From Glaciihabitans sp. (GTDB lineage Bacteria; Actinomycetota; Actinomycetes; Actinomycetales; Microbacteriaceae): DNA of 64,000 nt. The position numbers and the translations under genes are program-made. The notes beneath the pieces were generated by a model. The model was not told the origin of the DNA. It did not search any database and saw only the letters and a list, made by a program, of their open reading frames with translations. Within the stretch, counting starts at the first letter, position 1. Every line of letters starts with the position of its first letter. The DNA is taken from NCBI GenBank assembly GCA_025464095.1, contig JAODMF010000014.1, positions 49,942 to 113,941 of the forward strand, read 5' to 3'. Shown here piece after piece: positions 17,005 through 25,131 of the stretch.

Positions 17005-17892
17005 CTAGAGCTCGTAGGTCTTGATTCGACGCTGCAGCACCACGAAGTAGGCCGCTGTCGTAATGAGGATGATGAAGAAGATCACCGAGGCGATGGTCGC
17101 GCCCTGGTCGAGGTCGGCCACCTGGCCGCTCGAGCCGAAGAAGGTGCGGTAGAACAGCGTTCCCAGGATGTCGGTTGAGTAGTTCGGCCCCGGCGCCGAG
17201 CCGTTGAGGGCGTAGACGATGTCGAAACCGTTGAAGGTCCAGATGTAGGTAAGGATCGTGATCAGTCCGAACTGCGGGGCGATCAGCGGGAACTTGATGC
17301 GCCAGAAGACCTGCCAGGGCCGAGCGCCGTCGATGCGGGATGCCTCGATGATGTCTTCGGGAACGGCGAGCAGCGCCGTGTACAGGAAGATCATCGGGAT
17401 GCCGACGTATTCCCAGACCGACATGAGTGAGATCGTGGCGAGTGCGGTCTTCGCATCACCCAGCAGCGGGAAGGAGACGAGGCCCCACAGCGGGTTGATG
17501 ATCAAGCGCCAGATAAAGCCCACGATGACGACCGAGAGCGTGGCGGGAATGAACAGGATGGTGCGGTAGACGCCGCGCGCGCGGCGCAGCGTTCCCGAGG
17601 TGAGAAGGGCGGCCATGAGAAGGCCGACCGGAAGCTCGACGAGAAGGTGGATGCCGAAGAACTCCACGTTGTTCAGCAGTGCGTTCCAGAATCGCTCGCT
17701 CGTGTACGGGTCGGTAAACAGGTGGATGTAGTTGCCGATGCCGACGAACATGCTCGCACCCCGGCCGGAGGACCTGAAGAAGCTGAGGGCAACCGAACTC
17801 AGCAGCGGAAACACCGAAAAAACGACGTAGACCGCCAGCGCCGGCAGAACGAAGATTGCGAGGAGTCGGTATCGACTGGCGGTGCGAAGCAT
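17005..17892 (-). CDS. ABC sugar transporter permease, MalF type
   Basis: 295 residues with six hydrophobic helices starting LLAIFVLPALAVYVVFSVFPL and an EAA loop EASRIDGARPWQVFWRIKFP near residue 190. It pairs with the MalG-type permease downstream. A strong hairpin with a T-rich tail separates it from the binding-protein gene upstream, so it is probably expressed at a lower level than that gene. No ATPase subunit is encoded nearby. Confidence 0.88.
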   Translation of the reverse strand: MLRTASRYRLLAIFVLPALAVYVVFSVFPLLSSVALSFFRSSGRGASMFVGIGNYIHLFTDPYTSERFWNALLNNVEFFGIHLLVELPVGLLMAALLTSGTLRRARGVYRTILFIPATLSVVIVGFIWRLIINPLWGLVSFPLLGDAKTALATISLMSVWEYVGIPMIFLYTALLAVPEDIIEASRIDGARPWQVFWRIKFPLIAPQFGLITILTYIWTFNGFDIVYALNGSAPGPNYSTDILGTLFYRTFFGSSGQVADLDQGATIASVIFFIILITTAAYFVVLQRRIKTYEL

Positions 17893-17930
17893 TCGAATTC
17901 CAGGGGGTCGGTGGAGCGGAAAAAAGCGAA

Positions 17931-17962
17931 GCGGGCCGCGCCGTCGAAATGGCGCGGCCCGC
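17931..17962 (-). terminator. Strong hairpin between binding-protein and permease genes
   Basis: A perfect 12-bp stem GCGGGCCGCGCC / GGCGCGGCCCGC with an 8-base loop, followed on the minus strand by TTCGCTTTTTT. It looks like an intrinsic terminator placed inside the operon, fitting partial termination after the abundant binding protein. Confidence 0.75.
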
Positions 17963-17970
17963 TCCGAGTG

Positions 17971-19251
17971 CTACTTGGTCGGCTTGTACCAGCTGTCGAG
18001 ATCCTTCTGAAGCTTGGCACTCGCGGCCGCTGGCGTCACCCCGTCGTTGAAGACGGTCTGGAGAACGGCCCAGGTGTCGTCATCCAGCGGTGGCTTGCCC
18101 GCGCTCAGCCGGTCGAGAGCCAGGCGCGGCGTGAGCTTTGCGCCCTTCTTCAGGTCGGCGAAGTCCTGGGCCAGCTTGTTGTCATAGGTCACCGGGGTGG
18201 TGCCCATCGAGAAGAAGCCGGGGACCTTGTTGACGTAGACCTGCTGGAAGTCGGTCGTGCCGAGCCAGTCGAGGAAGACCTTGGAGGCCGCCTTGTTCTT
18301 GCTCTTCGAGTTGAGGCCGACGCCCTGGTCGGGCATTTCCTGCAGGTAGCGCTGGTCGCCCGCGTTGACGACGGGCGGAGCGAATGCCCCGACGTCGAGG
18401 CCGGTCGCGGTTGCCGCGGTGACATCCCACGAACCGTCGGGCAGGATCGCTGCCTTTCCGAGCGTGAACAGCTGCATCATGTCCTCGTACTTCAGCGACT
18501 GGTATCCCTTCGGCAGGAAAGGCTTGAGGTCACTGACGGCCTGGATGGAGGCAACGAACTGCGGATCGGTCAGCTTCTTGGTGCCGTCGATCAGGCCGAG
18601 GCGGCCGTCTTCGCCGCCCCAGTAGTTCGGGCCGATGCTGTCGAGCACGTTGTACGCCAGCTGCCAGCCGTCCGCGGAACCCAGGGCGAGCGGCGTGTAC
18701 TTGCCGTTGTCCTTGATCTTCTGCAGGAGAGCGGTGAACTCCGCCATCGTGGTTGGCGGCGTGAGGCCCAGCTCCTTGAAGATGGCCTTGTTGTAGTAGA
18801 AGCCAGCGAGTACGGATGCGATGGGCACGCAGTACGGGTCGCCGTTGGAGCCCTGCCACGCTGCGAGGGCGGTCGGGGTGAAGTTGCTGATCGATTTGAG
18901 CGACTTGAGGTCGTCGAAGTAGCCCTTGTCAATCCACGCGCGGTTGACGTCGAACGGACGGCACATGATGACGTCCGGGCCGGTACCGCTGTCGACCTGC
19001 GACTGGATCGCCGCGTTGTAGTCGTTCGTGTCAGTCGCGCGGTAAACCACCTTGATGCCGGGGTGGGTCTTCTCGAACGCGGGGATAACGTCGTTCTCCC
19101 ACAGCTTGGCGTCTTCTGTTCGCCAGTTACCGAATGTGATCGTCGTGGTCTTTGTCGTGCCGCCCGTGTCGGTGCCCGTCGAACATCCGGTTAGACCGAT
19201 GCCCACTGCTGCTACGACCACGAGTGCGAACGGTGCAAGTTTCGAACGCAT
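17971..19251 (-). CDS. ABC sugar transporter, solute-binding lipoprotein
   Basis: 426 residues, MRSKLAPFALVVVAAVGIGLTGC: charged n-region, hydrophobic core and lipobox LTGC, so a lipid-anchored extracytoplasmic binding protein of family 1. The frame runs on to 19347, but ATG 19251 has AAAGGG upstream and places the signal peptide correctly. A promoter with TTGCTA and TATGCT lies in the 215-bp gap to the divergent oxidoreductase. The ligand is unknown; a sugar or sugar conjugate is likely from the family and neighbours. Confidence 0.9.
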   Translation of the reverse strand: MRSKLAPFALVVVAAVGIGLTGCSTGTDTGGTTKTTTITFGNWRTEDAKLWENDVIPAFEKTHPGIKVVYRATDTNDYNAAIQSQVDSGTGPDVIMCRPFDVNRAWIDKGYFDDLKSLKSISNFTPTALAAWQGSNGDPYCVPIASVLAGFYYNKAIFKELGLTPPTTMAEFTALLQKIKDNGKYTPLALGSADGWQLAYNVLDSIGPNYWGGEDGRLGLIDGTKKLTDPQFVASIQAVSDLKPFLPKGYQSLKYEDMMQLFTLGKAAILPDGSWDVTAATATGLDVGAFAPPVVNAGDQRYLQEMPDQGVGLNSKSKNKAASKVFLDWLGTTDFQQVYVNKVPGFFSMGTTPVTYDNKLAQDFADLKKGAKLTPRLALDRLSAGKPPLDDDTWAVLQTVFNDGVTPAAASAKLQKDLDSWYKPTK

Positions 19252-19318
19252 CTGTGCCCTTTCTCTCTCATTGAACGAATGCTCAAAGGTGTTCGGGCGG
19301 GGTGCCCGTTGCATGGTG

Positions 19319-19347
19319 AGCATATACAGGCATTGAAGAGGTAGCAA
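19319..19347 (-). promoter_or_regulatory. Promoter of the ABC transporter operon
   Basis: On the minus strand: TTGCTA (19347-19342), 17-bp spacer, TATGCT (19324-19319), about 68 bp upstream of the ATG. Two AGAGGTA direct repeats lie across the -35. Confidence 0.55.
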
Positions 19348-19387
19348 GAGGTATGCACATTACGTTCTTGTTTCGGGCTTTAGTTCC

Positions 19388-19421
19388 CATTGGTAGACAA
19401 ACTCGTCCCGATAGGTATTAT
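19388..19421 (+). promoter_or_regulatory. Promoter and candidate GntR operator of the second oxidoreductase
   Basis: TAGACA (19394-19399), 16-bp spacer, TATTAT (19416-19421) fit a sigma-70-type promoter. CATTGGTAGACA (19388-19399) covers the -35 and recurs as CATTGGTATACA (22049-22060) before the amine oxidase. GTAGAC and GTCTAC also form an inverted pair across this promoter. Binding by the GntR protein is inferred. Confidence 0.45.
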
Positions 19422-19466
19422 CTGGTCTACTGCGATCAATGAGGTCGCCGCAGAGTGGAGCATCCC

Positions 19467-20519
19467 ATGATTCGTGTCGGCATTCTCGGCTCCGGCTTCA
19501 TCGCCGATTCCTACGCCGACTCCCTGCTGGATGTTCGCAACGCCGTGCTTACCGCTAACTACTCCCGCAACCCGTCCCGCGCGGCCGAATTCGCCGAGCG
19601 CTGGTCGAGTGGCGCATCCTTTGATTCTATGGAGGCGCTCTGCGCGAGCCCCGAGGTCGATCTCGTCGTAATCGCCCTGCCCAACGAGGCGCATGTGCAG
19701 GCTGCCCGCATCGCGGCGGCGGTAGGCAAGGGGATCATCTGCACGAAGCCGCTCGCGCGCACCGCCGCGGAGGCGCAACAGATCGTGGACCTCGCCCGCG
19801 AGGCGGGCGTATGGCACGGATACGCCGAGAGTTCGGTCTTCTCGCCCAACATCCAGAAGGCGTACGAGATGGTGCAGGCCGGCGGAATCGGCGACCTGTT
19901 GACCATGCGCGCCCGGGAGGCGCACTCCGGCCCGCACGCGGCGCACTTCTGGGACGCGGACACGGCCGGCGGCGGCGCCCTGCTCGATATGGGCTGCCAC
20001 ACGGTGGAATCCGCCCGGCATTTCTTTGGCAAAGACAACCACGTGACCGAGGTCTTCGCCTACGGCGCGACCATGGTGCACGGCGACAAGACCACGGGTG
20101 AAGACACCGCGGTTGCGATGCTCAAGTTCGAGGGTGGCCAGCTGGCGGTGATCGAGTCCTCGTGGGTGGAGAAGGGCGGCATGCAACTGCGGCACGAGCT
20201 CGTCGGCAGCGCGGGTCGTCTCGTTACAGACACGTCGGTCACGCCGGTATGGGGCTTCATCGAAAACCCGGTCGGCTACCTGGTCGAGAAGTCCGACGCG
20301 GACACCGGATGGGTGTATCCCGTTCCCGAGGAAACCCGCGCGTACGGCTTCTCGCAGCAGATGCGCCACTTCGTGGATTCCTTCGCCGCGGGCACCCAGC
20401 CATCGGAGACCTTCGACGACGGCCTGGTCGTGAACACCATTCTCGATGCCTGCTACCGCGCGATGGCCAGCCGCACCTGGGAGCCGGTCGTGTACCCGAA
20501 CGCGGTGTTCCCATCGTGA
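19467..20519 (+). CDS. Gfo/Idh/MocA-family oxidoreductase
   Basis: 350 residues with the NAD(P) Rossmann start MIRVGILGSGFIADSYADSLL and the family motif in GKGIICTKPLARTAAEAQQ (KP retained, E replaced by T). ATG 19467 has GGAG six bases upstream; an in-frame GTG at 19455 is less likely. The product could oxidise a sugar taken up by the divergent ABC transporter. Its stop overlaps the start of the UTRA-only protein (GTGA), linking it to the GntR system. It is distinct in sequence from the oxidoreductase at 12898. Confidence 0.88.
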   Translation: MIRVGILGSGFIADSYADSLLDVRNAVLTANYSRNPSRAAEFAERWSSGASFDSMEALCASPEVDLVVIALPNEAHVQAARIAAAVGKGIICTKPLARTAAEAQQIVDLAREAGVWHGYAESSVFSPNIQKAYEMVQAGGIGDLLTMRAREAHSGPHAAHFWDADTAGGGALLDMGCHTVESARHFFGKDNHVTEVFAYGATMVHGDKTTGEDTAVAMLKFEGGQLAVIESSWVEKGGMQLRHELVGSAGRLVTDTSVTPVWGFIENPVGYLVEKSDADTGWVYPVPEETRAYGFSQQMRHFVDSFAAGTQPSETFDDGLVVNTILDACYRAMASRTWEPVVYPNAVFPS

Positions 20520-21061
20520 CCATCGCTCGTTCGGTCCGTTCGGCCGGGTCGCCGCGCGGAGAATGGCCGACAAACCTCGAGTCGTTCGGCGAGACCGCCC
20601 GCCGCATGGGCCTGGTCTCCAGCTCGCGTGTACGTCGCCAGGAGGTCGTCGCGGCGACCATCGACGAAGCCGAAGAACTCGCGATAGTCCCCGGGATGCC
20701 GGTCCTCCACCTCGAACGCATTCGCATGCTCGACGGAGTACCGATTGCCAGCGACTGGTCCTGCCTGCCCGCGGGGCTCGTGCCGGGCATCCTCGACGTC
20801 GACTTCTCACGCCACAGCCTGTACGAAACGCTCGCCGCGGCTGGCGTGCACCCGCGGCGGGCGGAGACGACCATCGAGGCGCACGCTTCGGATCCCGGGG
20901 TCGCGGAAGACCTGGGCATCGCGGTGGAGAGCCCGATCCTCTCGATGCGCCAGTTGGCGACCGACGGCGAGGGGCATCCCGTCCTCCTCAGCCGGATCCG
21001 GTACGCCGGGGATCGCTATCGGCTACGAACGGTCTTCGCGCGTGCCTCGCCCGGTGTGTGA
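20516..21061 (+). CDS. UTRA-domain protein without DNA-binding domain
   Basis: 181 residues from GTG overlapping the oxidoreductase stop. The whole protein aligns with the effector (UTRA) domain of the GntR regulator encoded next door: EWPTNLESFGETARRMGLVS against EWPNYLESFSETAARVGLIA, and RIRYAGDRYRLRTVFARA against TIRYAGDRYRLRTFFARN. The winged helix-turn-helix is absent; the first 17 residues are unrelated. UTRA domains bind small sugars or amino-sugar phosphates. It may sense ligand, or heterodimerise with the complete regulator; it could also be a decaying duplicate, though the frame is intact and the start is coupled. Confidence 0.75.
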   Translation: MTIARSVRSAGSPRGEWPTNLESFGETARRMGLVSSSRVRRQEVVAATIDEAEELAIVPGMPVLHLERIRMLDGVPIASDWSCLPAGLVPGILDVDFSRHSLYETLAAAGVHPRRAETTIEAHASDPGVAEDLGIAVESPILSMRQLATDGEGHPVLLSRIRYAGDRYRLRTVFARASPGV

Positions 21062-21154
21062 CGGGTCCTCCGACTTCGCGGGCGGATTCGCGAGCCGCGG
21101 CGGACCGTGGTGGTATGAAAGAGCTAACGTAAGAATCGAGAGAAGGAGCGGTCG

Positions 21155-21943
21155 ATGGTGCTGACGCACGACGCTCCCTCCGGCATCCGTGCCGACTACC
21201 CGGAGCCCCTCTGGATCCAGGCGGTCAACTTGATCAGCGGTGAGATCGCCAGCGGCGCCCTGCAGCCCGGCTCGCGGCTTCCCCCCGAGCGGGAACTGTG
21301 CCAGCAGCTCGGGATCTCCCGCGTCACGCTTCGTAAAGCGCTGAACAAACTCGTCGAGAACGGCGTGCTCAGCCCATCGCACGGTCGCGGCTGGTATGTC
21401 GCGGATGCCGCAGCGAAGGCCACCCCCGCTGCCAACAAGGAGTGGCCGAACTACCTCGAGTCATTCAGCGAGACCGCCGCTCGTGTCGGGCTCATCGCGA
21501 CCTCCCGCGTATTGCGCGCGGAGCTGTCCCCGGCAAGCCTCGACGAGGCGGAGACCCTGATGATCGCCGCGGGAACGCCGCTGTTCCGGCTCCATCGGGT
21601 GCGAATGCTCAACGACGTGCCGATCGCGATCGACGCAACCGAGATACCGGCGAACCTCGCGCCCGGGGTCGCGTCGGTTGACTTCACCACCGCATCCCTG
21701 TTCCAGGTGTTGGCGGACGCGAACGTGCAGCCGGTGCGGGCGGATGCGACGATCGAAGCCATCGAAGCGGATGAGGCATCGGCTGAACTGCTGCAGCTCG
21801 AGATCGGCAAACCGTTGCTCGTGATGAAGCAACTCGCCATCGACAATGCGGAGCGACCGCTGTTCAGCTCGACCATCCGGTACGCGGGCGACCGGTACCG
21901 CCTGCGCACGTTCTTCGCGCGGAACACCGGCACCTCCCGCTAA
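21155..21943 (+). CDS. GntR/HutC-family regulator with UTRA domain
   Basis: 262 residues. An N-terminal winged helix-turn-helix (LQPGSRLPPERELCQQLGIS followed by RVTLRKALNKLVENGVL, about residues 30-75) is joined to a C-terminal UTRA domain (about residues 95-255). ATG 21155 follows AGAAGGAG. HutC-type regulators of this kind (NagR, FrlR, FraR) sense amino sugars, fructosamine phosphates or similar and usually repress catabolic operons. It sits between an oxidoreductase/transporter pair and an amine oxidase-SIS-kinase operon, and a shared 12-bp motif lies before both, so both are likely targets. Confidence 0.88.
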   Translation: MVLTHDAPSGIRADYPEPLWIQAVNLISGEIASGALQPGSRLPPERELCQQLGISRVTLRKALNKLVENGVLSPSHGRGWYVADAAAKATPAANKEWPNYLESFSETAARVGLIATSRVLRAELSPASLDEAETLMIAAGTPLFRLHRVRMLNDVPIAIDATEIPANLAPGVASVDFTTASLFQVLADANVQPVRADATIEAIEADEASAELLQLEIGKPLLVMKQLAIDNAERPLFSSTIRYAGDRYRLRTFFARNTGTSR

Positions 21944-22029
21944 CTCCGGTCTGCCCGGCAGGCCGGTTCCCCGAGAGGGTGGGAACCGCGCCTCCGTCGA
22001 TGCACAGTGTGGTTTTCTTTGGTCGATGC

Positions 22030-22060
22030 CATTGGCATAGTGGCTCAGCATTGGTATACA
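22030..22060 (+). promoter_or_regulatory. Promoter and repeated motif before the amine oxidase operon
   Basis: TTGGCA (22032-22037), 17-bp spacer and TATACA (22055-22060, with TGG immediately before as an extended -10) fit a promoter. CATTGGCATAG (22030-22040) and CATTGGTATACA (22049-22060) are 19 bp apart and match the motif at 19388. They may be GntR half-sites. Confidence 0.5.
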
Positions 22061-22123
22061 GTGGTGCCTATCTTCGCACCGCTGGTGCGTCTGGCCCATC
22101 ACGACCGTGGAAGTTGAGAACCA

Positions 22124-24097
22124 GTGGAACATCGCGCGACCGAACCGTCGATCCTCAGTGCAGCACTCGCGACTGTCAGCGCGGCCGAGATCGAAGCGTC
22201 GCGCAGCATCCTGGTGCGGGAGGGACTCCTGGGCGAGTCCACCCACGTCTCCTACTTCGGACTCGACGAACAGGACAAGCGCGAACTGCTCGCGGGCACC
22301 GTCTCGGCTCGCCGGTTCCGCGCGATGCTCGTCGACATGACCAGCGGCGCCTCGCACGACGTGATCGTCGTCCCGGGGGAGGACCGCGTCGCATCCGCTC
22401 GCCAGCTCGACCCCGAGGTCGACGGGCAGGTTCCCGTCGTGCTGGTCGAGTTCTCGCTGGTGGAGCAGATCGTGCACAAGGATGAGCGGTGGCTGGAGGC
22501 CATGCGCAAGCGTGGGCTGACCGATCTCTCGACGCTGCGCGTGAACCCGCTGTCGGCGGGCGTGCTGGCGCTTTCAGAAACCGGGCGCCGCATCCAGCGC
22601 TGCTTCACGTTCGTGCAGTCCACGCCGAATGACCTCGGCTGGGCGCATCCGGTCGACGGCGTCACGGTCATGGTCGATGTGGTCTCCCACGAGGTGCTCG
22701 AGGTGCTGGACTACGTGAACCTGCCCGTACCCCAGGAGGACGGCAACTTTCACGACCCCACCTGGGTCAACCAGCCCGACCGTCCGGGCATCAAGCCCAT
22801 CGAGATCACGCAGCCCGAGGGGCCGAGCTTCACGATCGGCGACGACAACGTCATCGACTGGCTCGGCTGGAAGCTTCAGGTCGGATTCGACCAGCGCGAA
22901 GGACTGGTCGTGCACAACGTGTCCATCAATGACGCGGGCGTGCAGCGTCCCGTGCTCTACCGGGCATCCATCGCGGAGATGATGGTGCCCTACGGTGACC
23001 CGTCGCCGCAGCGTTGGTTCCAGAACTTCTTCGACTGCGGGGAATACCTGCTGGGCGGATTTGCGAACTCCCTCGAACTCGGCTGCGACTGCGTCGGTGA
23101 CATCACCTACCTCGACGCGGTGGTCGCGGATGCCGCGGGTCATGCCCGCGTGATTCCGCAGGCCATCTGCATCCACGAGGAAGACACCGGCATCCTCTGG
23201 AAGCACACCGACAACTGGAACGGCTCGAGTGATTCGCGCCGCAACCGTCGACTGGTCGTCTCTTTCTTCGTCACGGTCGGCAACTACGACTACGGCTTCT
23301 ACTGGTACTTCTCGCTCGACGGCTCGATCGAGCTCGAGGTCAAGGCCACCGGGATCGTATTCACCTCCTCCTACCCGAACCAGGGGTACGAATTCGCCAG
23401 CGAACTCGCACCCGGGCTCGGTGCCCCGTACCACCAGCACCTGTTCAGCGCTCGGCTCGACATGATGGTGGACGGCAGCGTGAATGCCGTCGACGAGCTC
23501 GAGGCCGTGCTGGTCCCGCGCGGCGACCGAAACCCAACCGGCACCGGGTTCACCCAGTCGGTAACGAGACTGAAGACGGAATCGGATGCCCAGCGCCTGG
23601 CCGATAACGCCAGGAACCGCGTCTGGCTCGTGTCCAATCCGGGCGTGAAGAACCGGCTCGGGGGCGACGTGGGTTACGTGCTCTATCCCGAAGGCAAGCC
23701 GGTGCTTCTCGCTGACAGCGAGTCCGACATTTACAAGCGCGCCACATTCTCGACCAAGCACCTGTGGGTGACGCCATACGAGCCGGGAGAGCTGTACCCG
23801 GCCGGCGATTTCGTGAACATGCACTCGGGCGGGTCCGGGCTTCCCGCGTGGACGGCCGCCGACCGCAACGTGGACAGCACCGACATCGTTCTCTGGCACA
23901 CGTTCGGCCTCACCCACTTTCCGCGCATCGAGGACTGGCCGATCATGCCCGTCGACTCCAGCGGGTTCGTACTCAAGCCGCACGGGTTCTTCGGCCGAAA
24001 CCCCACGCTCGACATCCCGGAATCGTCGAGCGACCACTGCGCGCCGGGCCACCACGACGGCCATGCACACCACCAGGAAGTACAGGAATCGGAATGA
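22124..24097 (+). CDS. Copper-containing primary-amine oxidase
   Basis: 657 residues from a GTG start. All active-site residues of the family can be placed with a constant +6 offset from Arthrobacter globiformis amine oxidase: catalytic base Asp304 (FFDCGEY), topaquinone precursor Tyr388 (GNYDYGFYW), copper ligands His437 and His439 (YHQHLF) and His598 (LTHFPRIEDWPIMP). It would oxidise a primary amine to aldehyde, ammonia and hydrogen peroxide, using copper and self-made TPQ. The C-terminal tail is His-rich (HHDGHAHHQ). No signal peptide is seen. Its stop overlaps the SIS gene start (ATGA), an unusual partnership. The amine substrate is unknown. Confidence 0.93.
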   Translation: MEHRATEPSILSAALATVSAAEIEASRSILVREGLLGESTHVSYFGLDEQDKRELLAGTVSARRFRAMLVDMTSGASHDVIVVPGEDRVASARQLDPEVDGQVPVVLVEFSLVEQIVHKDERWLEAMRKRGLTDLSTLRVNPLSAGVLALSETGRRIQRCFTFVQSTPNDLGWAHPVDGVTVMVDVVSHEVLEVLDYVNLPVPQEDGNFHDPTWVNQPDRPGIKPIEITQPEGPSFTIGDDNVIDWLGWKLQVGFDQREGLVVHNVSINDAGVQRPVLYRASIAEMMVPYGDPSPQRWFQNFFDCGEYLLGGFANSLELGCDCVGDITYLDAVVADAAGHARVIPQAICIHEEDTGILWKHTDNWNGSSDSRRNRRLVVSFFVTVGNYDYGFYWYFSLDGSIELEVKATGIVFTSSYPNQGYEFASELAPGLGAPYHQHLFSARLDMMVDGSVNAVDELEAVLVPRGDRNPTGTGFTQSVTRLKTESDAQRLADNARNRVWLVSNPGVKNRLGGDVGYVLYPEGKPVLLADSESDIYKRATFSTKHLWVTPYEPGELYPAGDFVNMHSGGSGLPAWTAADRNVDSTDIVLWHTFGLTHFPRIEDWPIMPVDSSGFVLKPHGFFGRNPTLDIPESSSDHCAPGHHDGHAHHQEVQESE

Positions 24098-25131
24098 TCA
24101 ACAGCGACTACATCTCCTTTGCCGCCGCTCGCGCGACGCAGGCCGAGGAGCTGAAGGCGGCCCTCGGACGACTGTCGTCCCAGGTGCTGGACCGGCAGGC
24201 GGCCGGCGACTTCTCCGGTGAGGGACCCATCTTCGTCGGGATCGGAGCCAGCCTCGCGGCGGCCGCCGCTCCCGTGTGGGCGCTGCGCACGCGCGGCATC
24301 CACTCCTGGCGTCTCGGCGCGGGGGACTACCCCCTGCCGTTCCCGCCGAGCGAGCACGCGGTCATCGGGATCTCGCAGAGCGGCCGGAGCGCTGAGACGC
24401 TCGCGGTCCTCACCTCGGTGGATCCGGCCCTGCGTTACGCGGTCGTCAACAACCAGCCGTCACCCATCGCCGATCTCGTCGACAAGACGATCGCCCTCGG
24501 CAACATCGCTGACAGCTACGCCTCCACGATCGGGTACACCGCGACCGTGGCCGCGCTCGGAATGATCGCAGACGCCTGGAACGGCGGCGCGATCGACGAG
24601 GCGTGGAGCCAGCTGCCCGACCTGTTCGACTGGACCCAGGCTTCCGTCGGCGCTCGCGCCGAGGAACTCGCCGCGACCTTTGACGGCGTCGGCACCGCCG
24701 ACTTCGTCGGCGCCGGGCCTGCCGTCGGGTCCGCGGAAGCCGGCGCGCTGCTGTTCCGCGAGGTCGCGCGCATCCCGAGCTCGGGCATGAGCACCCGGCA
24801 GTACCTGCACGGTTCGATGGAGTCAGCCGGCCGTGGCGTGCACGTCGTGTTCGGCGACACCCGCGAGCTCGAGGTGGCGCACACCCTCTCCGGTGCGGGT
24901 CACCGCGTCATCCTCATCACCAATGCCGAGGTGAACGAAACCGCCACGCTGCAGGTGGTTCGCCTTCCGAAGCTGTCTTCCGCTCCACGCGCGATTCTCG
25001 AAGCGCTCGTATTGCAGATCCTGGTCGAGGCGGTCGCGAAGGCCGCCGGCACCGAAATCGAAGAGTTCGTGTTCCACAACTCCGATACCAAGGTCGAGAG
25101 CCCGCTGTCCGGGGGCCTGACTATTTCATGA
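24094..25131 (+). CDS. Double SIS-domain protein (GlmS/AgaS/FrlB-like isomerase or deglycase)
   Basis: 345 residues with two sugar isomerase (SIS) modules, the size of the isomerase half of GlmS. SIS1 carries IFVGIGASLAAAA and VIGISQSGRSAETLAVL; SIS2 carries DFVGAGPAVGSAEAGALLF and the STRQYLHGSMES segment in the position of the GlmS-family HGP loop. Such proteins bind phosphorylated amino sugars: deaminating isomerases (AgaS, NagB-II) or fructosamine-6-phosphate deglycases (FrlB, FraB). It is coupled by ATGA to the amine oxidase before it and the kinase after it, so a sugar-amine conjugate as shared substrate is a reasonable inference. Confidence 0.85.
   Translation: MINSDYISFAAARATQAEELKAALGRLSSQVLDRQAAGDFSGEGPIFVGIGASLAAAAAPVWALRTRGIHSWRLGAGDYPLPFPPSEHAVIGISQSGRSAETLAVLTSVDPALRYAVVNNQPSPIADLVDKTIALGNIADSYASTIGYTATVAALGMIADAWNGGAIDEAWSQLPDLFDWTQASVGARAEELAATFDGVGTADFVGAGPAVGSAEAGALLFREVARIPSSGMSTRQYLHGSMESAGRGVHVVFGDTRELEVAHTLSGAGHRVILITNAEVNETATLQVVRLPKLSSAPRAILEALVLQILVEAVAKAAGTEIEEFVFHNSDTKVESPLSGGLTIS

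Noticed and set aside
17647..19194. 515-codon plus-strand frame over the transporter genes
   Set aside because: Antisense to a lipoprotein and a permease with clear family motifs; no recognisable domain.
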